This document shows, piece by piece, positions 10,728 to 22,938 of a stretch of 64,000 bases of DNA. The stretch comes from Bicyclus anynana. Taxonomy: Eukaryota > Arthropoda > Insecta > Lepidoptera > Nymphalidae. Made by a program: the position numbers and the translations under genes. Where the stretch lies: NCBI RefSeq assembly GCF_947172395.1, contig NC_069110.1:1178001-1242000 (forward strand), written 5' to 3'. The notes under the pieces are model-generated. The model was not told where the DNA came from and did no database searches. It worked only from the letters and a program-made list of their open reading frames with translations. Positions within the stretch are counted from its first letter, which is position 1, and each line of letters opens with the position of its first letter.

Positions 10728-11400
10728 TATATCCTGTTTCATTTATGACACTACCAATTTACAAATCTGGAACCCTGCTCACAATAATTTGTGATTAGAA
10801 TCAAAATTACATCAATTATTAAAAACAATAGTTTTGTATTAAACATACCTACATGACATAGATAAGTATAATTACACGACGGTGTTAAAAAAACATACGT
10901 GTGTATTCACTGAGGTGTAAAAACATGAAAAAATATGCTTGATTCAGCTTGTTATTACTCGTATTGCCGATATAATAACAAATAATATGATTAGAAAATT
11001 TAACATTAATTATTAATTTAACATGGTGGTCGGGATTTGCCATCAAGTGGGTAACTTCAAACTTTATATTGAACTGTTTGCTTAAATATATACTAGGGAG
11101 ATAGGTCTATGTAATGGTAAATAACTACATTTTTCATGTATTGATTTGTATTTCATTTTATTGTTAATATTAGCTAAATATTTGACCACAACAAAAGATT
11201 CGTCGCTGCAACCCAATTGGTTCATATATCCTTAATCACGAATGTATTAGCCAAGTGCAAATTCATTAAAAATAGTTTTTTCGTTTACATTAATTATATT
11301 TACAAAAATATGCCTATATTTTGCACATATTTTACACGTACCCGCATTTACGGCATCAGGGTTAAAATCATAATTAAAAAAAAAAAGAATATTTGACCAA
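10728..11400. other. Intergenic, no gene seen
   Basis: AT-rich filler between MITE A and the SINE/palindrome complex. No recognisable content. Confidence 0.35.
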
Positions 11401-11403
11401 TAT

Positions 11404-12607
11404 ACCCGTTTCCCACCAACTAGTTGGGAAAGACTGCTGGGTCATTCCACGTCAAATCGACCAATAGTTGGACTCGACCCCTTTCGATTTGGATAAATTT
11501 TGGTCAGAAGTTTTCTTTTATCCTATAACGAAGTTCTGCCGAAGAAAAAAAAATAAAAATTTTTTTTTCAAAAGTTATGCAAAATCCAAAATTTCACTAT
11601 TTTCCATATTTTTTAAATTTATGTTTTAAAAATCTCGAAAACTATTGCAATTAAAAAAATCGATTATGGTAAACTTCAAAGGGGATACTTGGGGCTATTA
11701 AAAAAAAAAATTTCCAAAAAAAAATTTTGAAAAATCTCCAATTTGTGAAATTTTGAATTTTTGAAAATTGTCAAAATAGTCCGTCGACAATAAATTTTTG
11801 GCTCAAATTTTTTTGTGTACTACCTTGTACCAATCTTAAAAGATCCTGAAATTTTTGGAACTGTGTTTTTTGTTTTTTCAAAAATATGAATTTTTGAAAT
11901 TTGTTAAAAAAAATTTTTTTCTTAATTTTTTTTTTTTTAATCAGTTTGGCGAATCGCGTAATTTTGATATTTTGAACAGTTGAAATTTCATTTAGTGGCA
12001 TAATGATGAGAAAAAATTGACGACCAAATTCAAACACCTGATGAGCTATTCAATTTCAAAAATTCATATTTTTGAAAAAACAAAAAACACAGTTCCAAAA
12101 ATTTCAGGATCTTTTAAGATTGGTACAAGGTAGTACACAAAAAATTTGAGCCAAAAATTTATTGTCGACGGACTATTTTGACAATTTTCAAAAATTCAAA
12201 ATTTCACAAATTGGAGATTTTTCAAAATTTTTTTTTGGAAATTTTTTTTTTTAATAGCCCCAAGTATCCCCTTTGAAGTTTACCATAATCGATTTTTTTA
12301 ATTGCAATAGTTTTCGAGATTTTTAAAACATAAATTTAAAAAATATGGAAAATAGTGAAATTTTGGATTTTGCATAACTTTTGAAAAAAAAAATTTTAAT
12401 TTTTTTTCTTCGGCAGAACTTCGTTATAGGATAAAAGAAAACTTCTGACCAAAATTTATCCAAATCGAAAGGGGTCGAGTCCAACTATTGGTCGATTTGA
12501 CGTGGAATGACCCTGCTAGGAGTACGACAATAGTCCAGAAGGCGAGGGATCGAACCACCACCTCTCAGTGTTGCGTCCGGCACCATTACCACTGAGCTAT
12601 TGAAGCT
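11404..12607 (-). mobile_element. tRNA-derived SINE (family 3) split by a palindromic transposon
   Basis: Read on the minus strand, the right piece starts near AGCTCAATAGCTCAGTGGTA (A box) and has the B box GGTTCGATCCC; its tail is the left piece CTTTCCCAACTAG. The SINE is interrupted at 11439-12513. Other copies: 33455-33590, 33770-33855 (partial) and 38815-38955. Confidence 0.6.
11439..12513. mobile_element. 1,075-bp palindromic DNA transposon (foldback; Sola-like ends)
   Basis: Two arms of about 462 bp (11439-11900 and 12052-12513) are reverse complements with only small homopolymer differences, around a 151-bp loop. The ends are GGGTCATTCCACGTCAAATC and its complement. TGCT flanks both sides (11435-11438 and 12514-12517), a 4-bp target duplication. 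The GGG...CCC ends with a 4-bp duplication would fit a Sola-type element, but I saw no transposase. The ORF at 11771-12037 spans the arm and loop and is low-complexity Phe/Lys sequence, so it is not taken as a gene. Confidence 0.75.
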
Positions 12608-12789
12608 CAAGCTTTTGGTGAACATGGGTTGCGGTTGCAAGTACCTTGCGGTGCTTGCGGCGACGATTTTTGTATCGAAACATTTTGAAGCACTTCTGTA
12701 TTAAAACTAAAAAGTCATCTGTATATAACATGCATTATTTTTAGCATACTGAAATATACATTTGACCCATAATGTAAATAGTAGTAGGC

Positions 12790-13252
12790 AAAGGCGTCGC
12801 CGGCATATGACCCTGGGCGGGGGTCAAGATAATTTCATGGAGGATGAGAAAAAATAAAAATGCAGCAGAACCTGCTTTCCTTACCCGTGGTAGTCTTTAC
12901 AAAATAGTCCAACTTAACGTTTCAAATGAACTTGCAAACTAAGCCTACTTGAAATATTTACAACGTATTTTTATCTTTATTTAAATTAATTAAATAATTT
13001 TAATTTTAAAATCGAGGTATTGTTTTTATTAAAGTTCCTTTGTTGTTTTCGAGTATTATCAAAATAAAAGCGTGTCACGTGCGCTTTTTTTCTCCAGCAA
13101 TACCTACAGTTCGGTTTTTTCAGGACTTTTTAGTGTGTAACAACATTTAATTGTATGTATGTATGTAGGTAGGTATGTATTTGGCAAAATCTTTTTTAAA
13201 TATCTAGAGAAGGGCAGCTAATGCCTGCCCTCCCTTGACGACGCCCTTGGCT
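12790..13252. mobile_element. Possible hAT-like element with CAAAGGCGTCG ends
   Basis: CAAAGGCGTCGCCGG at the left and CGACGCCCTTGG at the right are inverted. The putative 8-bp flanks match poorly. An inverted LINE-tail fragment lies inside at about 12885-12960, and a GTAT/GTAG microsatellite at about 13153-13182. Confidence 0.35.
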
Positions 13253-14777
13253 ATAAGCAAACCATGTAGATAACAGACTTCTCTTCTTCTACATTAATTT
13301 GATGTCCAAGATATAATAAATAAGTATATACATAGACAATTATTATTAAGTGCACGTTAAAACATTTACTACAAATTCAATAATTAGTAATACGTACTAC
13401 TAGGGCCACCGTAGACGACAGACTCGATTGGCTGTCACTTAAGTCGATTATAGTGAACGGATGTATGCGGATTATACGGATTAAGTACCTAAGAAAATCT
13501 ACTACGATTTACCTACTAAATAGTAAGTAATAATTGATTTGAATGCTCAAACGTCATCTTTATTAAGGAGAGTCTGCTCGTATACATGGTACAGAGAATT
13601 AGGTAGGCATCTCATTACAGAGTTTTCAGAGCAAGAAAGCGAGATAATACATGAAATAGTCGTCTCTGACTCAAAGGATTTTTATTAATTCGCTTTTAGA
13701 AAAAGGTATAAGACGCTTGTCAGAAGGTCCTCAGCTCTATAATCTCTTTAAAAACAAGTGAGCATCAAGTTGTATAAAACGTTAATCAACCAAAGAAATC
13801 TCTGAGTCAGCGCTTTTAGTTCTTAGTGTTACGTTGCGTCGTTTTCCATATATTTTGAAAAATACAAGCGTTGCACCCTAGCAGGCAACGGACGACTGAG
13901 AGTGCTCATTTCTTAAGTATGAATTGTTGAGGCTGACAGGGTGCGTGCGTCGTCCTCTTGCGGTGCGACTTCTTGCGTCATAGCCACGCAGGTGTGCCGT
14001 GTGGCATACAATGCGTTGATCCGTTGCATCAATGCGACGTACTGCACTAATGAGGCATCGCTCTTTGTATACGCATCCGTCGACGAAATAATCAGCCAAT
14101 CTAGTTTGTAAGTCACGGTGACCGTAAATATTTTATTAGAAATATTTTTTAATTCTTTACAAGTTAGCCTATGACTACAATCTCACTTTGTGGTAAGTGA
14201 TGATGCAATCTAAGATGGAAACAGGCTAACTTGTTGTAAGGAGAATTGAAAATCTACACCCCTTTCGGTTATATGTAACTACTCTATACATAAAAATGAT
14301 GCAATGTCATTTTACGAACGTATTAAGTGATCGATGTCACTGTGCACTGGTGAATGCCATTAAAACAAACGTTACTAAACCAAATCTCTCCACGAGCCAA
14401 AATTGCCGAAAAAGTCGAAATTTTACTATAGATAAGAAGGATAGACTATAAGAAGAGGGGGAGGCAGAATTTAAGATATGCACTGCATGCATGTAGTAGG
14501 TACGAGTAGTTGGGTAAACTTCGTTGCCAACATTGAGAGGAAGGTAGAATCTTCCTTCACAATGTCATTCGTTATTGTTAAGGAAAGTAGAAATGGTGGC
14601 CTGTGAGCTGGCTGACAATTTTGGGTAGGTATATGAGACATATTTTTTTTACTCTTAAAATATTCATGTATCAAAATTTCAGATTGTAGGCTTTTGAACC
14701 CGGAAAAGTCCCTGGTTGCGGGACTTGTGAAAACAGAATTACCACGATAATACGCTAGATGTAGATATATAAACATA
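13253..14777. other. Intergenic, repeats only
   Basis: A GC-rich patch at about 13875-14105 gives incidental ORFs on the minus strand with no recognisable domain; it may be a decayed MITE. A fragment of the GGCCTCCGTGGCGCAGTGG SINE family lies at about 14148-14275 (TTACAAGTTAGCCTATGACT ... TGATGATGCAATCTAAGATG). No gene seen. Confidence 0.4.
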
Positions 14778-14900
14778 TGCCTTGTTGGTCGAGTGGTTAG
14801 TCTATGTCCTCTCGGATCATGAGATCTTGGGTTCGAGTCCTAGGTCGAGCTATAAGATACTAAGTTTTGCTTTCTTCTAAGAAATTTTCAGTTGATAGCA
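14778..14900 (+). mobile_element. tRNA-derived SINE (family 4)
   Basis: TTGGTCGAGTGGTTAG resembles a tRNA A box and GGTTCGAGTCC a B box. The sequence continues into TTCTAAGAAATTTTCAG. The expected acceptor-stem bases do not pair, so it is not a tRNA gene. Related copies at 58236-58330, 60060-60190 and 60770-60890 share the AAGAAATTTTCAG tail or the boxes. Confidence 0.6.
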
Positions 14901-15429
14901 ATTAATTAATTACTTAACATCTGCTGGGCTATTCTGTAACGATGTTTAATATGACACGCAAGTGCGAGTTTCGAATTCACCTCTACCTCTCTCGGGAAAG
15001 GGAAATATAGATCTGAATTAGAAACTCGCTCTTGCGGGTTATACAAAACATTGTTCCTATAGGTAGATGAATCAGCTTTAATAACTTTGCTTGACCCTGT
15101 TTCCTTAGTTACTTGTATTTACAGTGTCGCCACCTTATTTTTCATACCACAGACGATTCTCATAGCTCTACCCACCATTATTGATCAACTACGCGTACTC
15201 TAGTGATGTATCACCTTTAATAGTGGAACATTATCTCAAAGCATCCCTGTGGACATAGCATGCGGACCAAGAGATAATTGTCAACGTATGAGTATATACA
15301 CCAACTTTCATGTCCGCTCTGAACACGAGGCAAATAGTTACGCAGTGTATAAATATATATCCTAGTGGGGTTTAAATACCCGCGCAGCATGTTACTGTTG
15401 TGTATGTGCTAGTATACGTATCGTTCACA

Positions 15430-15665
15430 CTTTCGTCTCATTGCAACAGAAGATAGTGATATATTACGAAACCACCGCTATCTTTCATCCCAACCGGGAA
15501 CCATTCCCGAAGTAATGTTCATCGGTACCGGGAAGGACGGTCGGCGAATGTGAGCTTTAGTTCGCCGAGTATCACATACTCAACGGTGAAGTCGGGCTTC
15601 GTCATACAGAGTACCCTGGATGTCATCCATGACATGTTCTCCTACAATAAAAAAATATCGGTTGT
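15430..15665 (+). pseudogene. Unidentified coding-like relic with a frame change
   Basis: Two overlapping plus-strand frames give non-repetitive, protein-like stretches. The first ends ...PGTIPEVMFIGTGKDGRRM then TGA near 15551. The second begins at about 15544, contains SSPSITYSTVKSGF and VIQSTLDVIHDMFSYNKK. Together they look like one coding segment broken by a frameshift. The patch is GC-richer than its flanks. I do not recognise the family; it could be a host gene fragment or an old inserted sequence. Confidence 0.3.
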
Positions 15666-16156
15666 CTGTAAAGTCAGTTTACTGACGATAGTTGAACATA
15701 ACAACGTCATAAGAAAATATAATAATAATGGTATGGTTGCATTTAAAAAAAAAAAATGTTCGTTTTTCTAAAATACTGTTTAATAGTCTTCATAAACCAG
15801 AATATACTTTATGTCTTTTAAAAAAAGTTGGCAACCCTAGAGCGAGGGAACGACGCATGACGTCATCTTTTTTCGAGTTTGCATCTGGCTTCATCGAATT
15901 ATAATAGGTTGTCACGTCAAAAAAATACGAAGAAGAGCGGGACATGTAAACTTGGGACAATTATATCGCGGTCCGCATGGTAGAGCCACTAGAAGTTTTC
16001 CATTTTAATAATGACAAAGTTGCATAAGCAGATAGAGAAGGCGCGATGCGATATAAGAGTTAGGGGACCCCAAATCCGGAGAATTTAGAATTTAAACTTC
16101 TTCCAAACTAATCTATCTCCTAACACTAAAAACCGTCGAAACGGATATCTCTTATA
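15666..16156. other. Intergenic, no gene seen
   Basis: Mixed AT-rich sequence without recognisable features. Confidence 0.35.
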
Positions 16157-16501
16157 CAGGTGCTCGGGAGTATTTCCCATAACTTCATGGTGTTGACGAG
16201 TTACTAATATTTTTTCAATTAAAAAATAATAACTCTTTTCATACAAACTAAATCACATAATTCCGACAATCCATGTAGCACACGCCTTTATCTATCCTTG
16301 CATTTTAATACGTAAAACTTGGCTACGTCATACCTAATTATAAGGATACGTATAAGGGACGCTATTTAAGATCTATTTACAAAAAAAATATTTTTTACTC
16401 CGAAAATATTTGTTTTAAAAAACATGTTCCTTAGACATTTTTATTTATTTTCCCTAAAGAATATAACCGTGGAGTTAGGGGAAATACTCCCGAGCACCCT
16501 G
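16157..16501. mobile_element. mariner-type MITE, family B, 345 bp
   Basis: Flanked by TA. The left end is CAGGTGCTCGGGAGTATTTC and the right end, reverse-complemented, is CAGGGTGCTCGGGAGTATTT. Partial copies lie at about 45911-45960 and 62404-62450. Confidence 0.75.
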
Positions 16502-18120
16502 TATAACTTATATATATTATATGTATACACGAGTAAGTAATCTTTTACTCGAGAATTTCATTGCAAAATGATGCATTCTATACACTGTACATGACGATTG
16601 ACGACCGATAATGATACACATTTCGTTTGAGTGAAACTTCTCACACAACGAATATACTACAGCCATACTTGACGTGTAATGTTTACCAACAAACAAATTA
16701 AAAATTGCTGTATAAATAGCTAGTCAATTCACACCTAAAATAATTATAATTAACCTGGTCTTAAATTAATGAAAACAAATACAATTGAAACAATTAGATA
16801 CAAATACTTAATATATTTTGAATAACATTTTATAAACAAACAATAATTTAAACAAAAATAAGTTCTGGAATAAAATGCTTTTTCTACGTTCATTTGTTGG
16901 TAAACAGTACACATCGAGTACGGCTATAGTATAGAAATTATCAGTTATTATATATAAACTAGTCTAGACCATCTTTATAATACAACAATCAAAGTGTTAA
17001 GTGAACTAATTCAAAGATTTCTGACAAATGTTATCTGCCTATAGATTTTTCATTTTTTTTTTTGGAAAATTGTACCATTTAGTTCTAATTTAGTCAAATT
17101 AACCTGGCAGTGTTACTGTCTTATTATTTGTTACACTTATTCATTAATATATTTATACTTACACATTTAGTATCTCATTTTTGTGCTGAATAATAATGAT
17201 TTTAATAGTATATAAAGAAAGTTGTACGTTATACGTTCTTATGGTGCTAATACTAAGGGTGTAGCATTAAAGTGATTAATTAAAAAACCAAAATTCACTA
17301 TTTCACTATATGACTTACAATTTTATTGAAAACAGTTAAAAGGTATTGATAGTATGATACATGAGGGTAGAGTATATGAGGTTGTTAAAAATAAGGGATA
17401 AAATAAAACAAAAATTTAATACTTAATAAATAAAATAAATGTATTAATAACATAATTAGACACTACAAAAATAAAATAAATTCGACAAAACAAACGTTCA
17501 AAGTGGATAATGGATATATTTTTGGTCAAATCTGTAAATATAATAAATGTTAAAATTATAACATAAAATAAAAATAGCTGTCAACATAAAATAATCTCTT
17601 CGTCATATATTCTTCTTTTCTTTCTTTTTAACAAAATCTTTTTAATGATTTATAAAAAAAAAACATTATCTAAACGGACATTTCAAAATTAAATTTTAGT
17701 ATATAAGAAAAGTAAACTTTTTAAAAGTAGTTTTTATTATTTTAAAAGAAATACATAAGTAAGTCTTATTAAATTCCAAGTATCATTTTCCTAATATTTT
17801 CTAAAAAAAACCCAGTTAATAGTCCGCGGAAACACACCGGCTTGTCTAACCGGCATTAGTCGTTTTATTTCAAATAACGAAAACGGTACAAATTTTGCAC
17901 GAACATTCGACAAATTCAGTCTATACGCGACTTTATATTATAATGTACTCGCTAAAAACAATAATAAAATTCTCGAATAATATAATCAACAAAGTTATTA
18001 GAAAAGAAACAAGAAAGCTTCCCATAAAAATAGATAAAAAGACTAGAAATTGAGCGATCGGACATCGTTAGTCGTATATCAACCGAAAGGTTCATCTATT
18101 TAATAGATTGTAACCAGCGA
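16502..18120. other. Intergenic, very AT-rich, no gene seen
   Basis: Short AT-rich words with no ORF of interest, tRNA or clear repeat boundary. Confidence 0.4.
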
Positions 18121-18124
18121 CTTG

Positions 18125-18765
18125 ATGTTAACCTTCGAGTTAACAGTAATCAGTGACTCAATGATAACCAAAGCTTCAAAGTTAACCAGAGACTCAACGG
18201 TAACCAGAGACTCAAAGGTAACCATAGACTCAACGGTAACCAGAGCCTCAAAGTTAACCAGAGACTCAACGGTAACGAGAGACTCAAAGGTAACCATATA
18301 CTCAACGGTAACCAGAGCCTCAAAGTTAACCAGAGACTCAACGGTAACCAGAGACTCAACGGTAACCATAGACTCAATGGCAACCAGAGCCTCAAAGTTA
18401 ACCAGAGACTCAACAGCAAACAGAGACTCAAAGGTAACCATATACTCAACGATAACCAGAGCCTCAAAGTTAACCAGAGACTCAACGGTAACCAGAGACT
18501 CAACGATAACCAGAGACTCAACGGTAACCATAGACTCAATGGCAACCAGAGCCTCAAAGTTAACCAGAGACTCAACAGCAAACAGAGACTCAAAGGTAAC
18601 CATATACTCAACGATAACCAGAGCCTCAAAGTTAACCAGAGACTCAACGGTAACCAGAGACTCAACGGTAACCATAGACTCAAAGGTAACCAGCGACTCA
18701 GCTGTAACCGGCGATTCAACGGTGATCAGCAACTTAACGTTAACAAGTGACTCAGCTGTACCAGA
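18125..18765. repeat. 18-bp minisatellite, about 35 units, with 162-bp higher-order repeat
   Basis: The unit is close to GACTCAACGGTAACCAGA, alternating with variants such as GCCTCAAAGTTAACCAGA. Because the unit is a multiple of three and lacks stops in several frames, ORFs of 243, 240 and 189 codons overlap on both strands. A block starting GACTCAATGGCAACC recurs at 18371 and 18533, so nine units form a higher-order repeat. No signal peptide, splice sites or composition favours one frame, so I call it non-coding. Confidence 0.85.
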
Positions 18766-18844
18766 AGTAATGGTACGTAGAGGTTTATACGATGAATTTG
18801 TATTTGATTTCAAGCACATCAGTCTTTGCACAGAAAACCACTAA

Positions 18845-19629
18845 ATTATTTCCCAATTTTCGAAATAATGTATTTATTCCTTTTGATTCATTGATATATG
18901 AAAACTCGATATAATGAACTATTGAACTATTGTTGACTGGGTAGGTACCGATCGGTTGACATACAATCTCGCAAGGAGGGTAAACTTTACAGAATGCCTT
19001 TAAACCTCAACTAGGTACTTCTATTTTGAATCTTAATTATTTACACATTTATAAAATAATTTTAGGTGCAGCTGTCAAGTTTATATCTGTAATAAGCGAA
19101 TACCAAGTAAAGCGGATTAAATGCAAGTGTATTATAACTAGGTGTCCATATGCTTATGTTTTTTTTAATTCACTCATAGACGCGTATGCTAGGGTTTATA
19201 ATTTTAAATTATAATTATAAAAAGTTAATATACTAGTTTGGAGACCCAGTTTAGATGAGTGAATTTATAGAACATAAACAATTGTGCTCTCAGCGTTACA
19301 TGAAATAACTAAAATAAACTTTGGCCAAAATATAACAATATTTTATTATTAATCGTCGAACTAAACTTAAACTCGTCATACATCTAATTGGCCAATTATC
19401 TGGCCAACTGTTAAGGCCAGCACATATCTACTAACGCAGCTTAACTAATTTTTTACTAACCATATTATTGATAAAGCTGATGTTAAAATAACTTTGAAAA
19501 TTAAATTATGTATATCCTTGTATGTGATTCGAAACATGAGCCGCTACAACGTTTTTCATCATATTTTTGTTCTTGCGATCGTTTATCATTGTTTTTCCAA
19601 CGAAATTTACATTACCATTAATATAGTAG
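18845..19629. other. Intergenic, no gene seen
   Basis: AT-rich, with no recognisable element. Confidence 0.35.
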
Positions 19630-20165
19630 TAGCGGTTTGCCAGCGGATGCAAAGTGGAGCGGACGCGCAGCAGATGCGTCGCGGCTGCGCAGCGAAAACG
19701 TTGCGAAGGCGCGGCGGAGTCGCGTTTCAGTCGCGGTTTTGTAGCGGATTAACGACGTACAGTACATTCAGTAACAAAAACAATGCTGTTTTATTTATTA
19801 AAAAAACAGGCTTCTGGCTAAAAACTATTGTTTATATTATTTGTATTTTTCTTTCCAAACCAACAAATCATCGTAGGTTAATTTCGTCGGCTAGTTAATA
19901 TTTTTAGTTCGTTATGATGATGGGTCTAAGATTTGAAAGATCGTATATCGTACAAGAGCCAAAAAAGTCATACAAATACGATTTAAACAGTACGTTTGGC
20001 AACACTGGGACGGACTTGCTTTTGTACGAGACAGTACAACATTGTACTTCCGCAACGAATCCGCAGCGGGTGCGCGGCGTGTCCGTTGCGCGCCCGTAAC
20101 GTATCCGTTGCGTGCCTGTTCTGCTATGAATACGCTCGCAATCCGCTGGTGTGATAGCTCTGATA
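19630..20165. mobile_element. Probable Harbinger-like MITE with GC-rich ends
   Basis: The left end has CGGTTTGCCAGCGGATGCAA and the right end, reverse-complemented, has CACACCAGCGGATTGCGAGC. Both subterminal regions are packed with GCGG/CCGC words. Several ORFs cross it but none looks coding. The exact edges and target duplication are unclear. Confidence 0.4.
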
Positions 20166-22560
20166 CCATTTGATATATAATAACACTGTAAAGGCAATTT
20201 TAACTATTTTAACTGATAGTAAAAATAAGATGACTACTTAGTGGCTCATGTGTTGTGTGTGTACATAATAGATTGAGGCTGATCGCCACTCACTAGTAAT
20301 GTGGTTGTGTTCACTGACGTATTTTAACTACGCCGGTTACCGGATATGTGTCGACCTTATTAGTGACCATTTGCAGAGCGCAAAATATTGCAAACCTCCT
20401 ATAATAAATATTTTTTACGTATGTTTTGTGCGGTAGATAAAATCGAAACAATAAAATGATAATTACCTGAATCCTCGTATGAGGGAATTCGGTTTTACCA
20501 ACGATTAATTAAATTAATAAAGTATATTATAGGAAGATTTTACAATATACACTACTAGTTCAGTTTCGACTTTCTTTAATACTAAAGTAATAATAATAAG
20601 TAGTGTCAACTCATAAAACATGATATCCATGTAGAATATCAGCCATTTTATCTGTTGTGTTCAAGTCTTAACTAATTATAACATTATGCTTTGCATCGAG
20701 ATAGTTACATTACAATATTATGCCATTTACAACAGACCAACTTAGTTGCAAAATATCAAACAAACAAACTCCCCTTTCATTATCCTTGGTTCCCAGGAAT
20801 CCTTATAAAATACCTATTCTACACTCTCAAAGAGTTTACCCGTTTACGCTCGATCGGATGGCGCAAAGAAGGAACAAAATCATTTGAAATTCTTAGGCTA
20901 GACGCCATTTTAGATACTTAATTAATATAATCCAATGTTCCCTTTCAAGTTTACTACACTGAAGACTAATATTTAAGAATATAATAAAAATAACAGGGGT
21001 TTTAAACAGCTTATCATTTACAATGATGGAATATAGTATGCACTTAAATATTAATTTGTTTTCATTCCAAAAAAGAAGGAAACAGTGTCACCAAAAATGT
21101 TTTGTAAGTATTCTACATAATGTGTATTGCTCTCTCGCTAGCACATAAGCAGTGTAAACAAGACAGCAACACATTTTTAAGAAAACAACTACGGCTAGCC
21201 TTAAACTTAGACTTGTAAGACTTATTTAATATTGATTTTGATTTGATTAAATTCGATTACTGCAATAGTAGACATTTTATCTTGCTTCTTCATTTTAATA
21301 TTTTTACAATTGCTAGTAGCGTACGAATAAATTTCGTATTTACAATAGCAAGTAAGAAATAATAAAACCTACAAATAAATAATACTTTTAATAAGGAATG
21401 TATACGTAATAACAATGAGTGTATTTTTTTTTTGCGGAAAGGAAAGAAACGAAAGTTGAAGGCCGGTCTGTACAATGAATTAGATACGAGTATTTATAAT
21501 AAATAATACATAATCATTGTTTTTCTTATTTTGTGCGCGTTAATTTATCATTTACACTACTGTTCTAAAAAGCAGCTAAGCCATATAGGTAATTTTGCGT
21601 TTTACAGTCTCTGTATTGTAACTTCAGAAACAGAGAGCATGTTCTGGCCTTCTACATCGTTAATAATAAAGTTATAAAAGTTTTGTGTTTTGCGCTTATA
21701 ACTTTATACTACAGATACCCAAAATCTGGAACGCCAGAAAGTTTGGAGTTTGCTAAACTCAGAAAAGTAAGTTTATATTGGGAAGAAAGAAGAAACGCTG
21801 AAATAGATGTTGTATATGTAATATTTTAGCAACAAAACGATTTTTTCTTACGAAAAATATACTAATTATTTTATGATACCGATCTACGATCATCTATCAC
21901 TTAGCTACTTTTTAGTCGCAAGACGATAGTGTTTGATTGCAAATGGCAGATATTAAAGCAGATGGTCAAACCATGTATGGTGCGTTTATTGATATTAACT
22001 ATGTAGAACATCTACAAACATAAAAAACAAATGAGAATAATAACTAAATATGTATATAAACCAGACCTTAATTTTAATAATACGCGCTGCAGTCTATAAA
22101 ATTTTACGGACGCCATTTTTTAAAAACATACTTGTTATTACAAGGTCTTTAGAGGCGTAGTTGTTGTTTTTATTACAAGAACCACACAATGTCCTATAGA
22201 CCTTCTATAACAAAACAAGGAATATATGTTTCAATAATCTCGAACCAATTTCACGACAGTGTTGTACTTGGTACAAATGATAACCTTTCAGTACAAAGTT
22301 AAAATAACCGCACACACAGCCACAAAATATACACAACCTTACTTGCGAACACGATTACACAAACATACGGTACTACCACCACTAGAAATCGCTTCGTTTT
22401 CAAAATTCGTTTACGTGCAAGTTGCACCTCAATTAAATGTAGACCTTATTACTCTATGTTAAGATTTTAAACGCAAGAACAACACAGAATCGAGCTATAT
22501 CGCTCTCGTGTAAGCAACAACCAAAAGTAGACAGACGCGCGCTATGATTGGCTGATATCG
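20166..22560. other. Intergenic, no gene seen
   Basis: AT-rich. The small ORFs at 20691-20921 and 21290-21475 have no recognisable motif. No repeat edges could be set. Confidence 0.4.
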
Positions 22561-22938
22561 GCTACGTTCCACTAAGCGATCACAACGGTCACCCTCACGA
22601 TCGTAGTTTTTCCCGTTCCACATGCTTGCGAGAGTTGCAATCAACTCAAGTTGGAATGAATTAATATATTATCAAATGGAATTTTATTATGAGCTTAGAA
22701 AACATAACGAAAGCTCAGTTTACAGATTAGTATTTAATTTAGTAGTAGATAATATACTCAGTGTTTATGATAGACGACCACAATGGCTCACCTCTTCAGA
22801 TCTTCTTTGTGAGCTTTTCGTGAGCAAAATTAATGATGTCTTAAATGAAGTTTTAGCCGCGACTCCAACGACCACGGTCGACATGTTAAACGGGTGCACT
22901 ATTATTTAGGAGGTTTTGATCGCTTAGTGGAAGGTAGC
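22561..22938. mobile_element. 378-bp TIR element carrying a 95-codon ORF
   Basis: The left end GCTACGTTCCACTAAGCGAT and the right end, reverse-complemented, GCTACCTTCCACTAAGCGAT match at all but one position. Almost the whole interior is one ORF (next entry). No target duplication was found by eye. Confidence 0.6.
22622..22909 (+). CDS. Hypothetical 95-aa ORF inside a TIR element
   Basis: ATG at 22622, stop at 22907-22909. The product includes ELRKHNESSVYRLVFNLVVD, VYDRRPQWLTSSDL and FVSKINDVLNEVLAATP. It has balanced composition and no low-complexity sequence, unlike most chance ORFs here. It predicts mostly helix with no membrane segment. I do not recognise the family. It may be a remnant of the transposase or accessory protein of the element, or chance. 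Confidence 0.3.
   Translation: MLARVAINSSWNELIYYQMEFYYELRKHNESSVYRLVFNLVVDNILSVYDRRPQWLTSSDLLCELFVSKINDVLNEVLAATPTTTVDMLNGCTII

Noticed and set aside
11771..12037. 88-codon minus-strand ORF
   Set aside because: Low-complexity Lys/Phe sequence crossing arm and loop of the palindromic element.
13878..14116. ORFs in a GC-rich patch
   Set aside because: No recognisable motif, two competing frames; probably MITE remains.
14778..14855. tRNA gene (also the heads at 32279, 44832, 30846)
   Set aside because: A and B boxes are present but the acceptor stem does not pair, and the sequence continues into SINE bodies shared by many copies.
18125..18765. CRISPR-like array
   Set aside because: Units are contiguous 18-mers without unique spacers, in a eukaryotic genome.
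18100..18844. Overlapping 243-, 240- and 189-codon ORFs
   Set aside because: They are the 18-bp minisatellite read in three frames on both strands; no frame has coding features.
19494..20197. ORFs of 134, 97 and 85 codons
   Set aside because: They lie across a GC-rich MITE-like element in several frames and have no domain.
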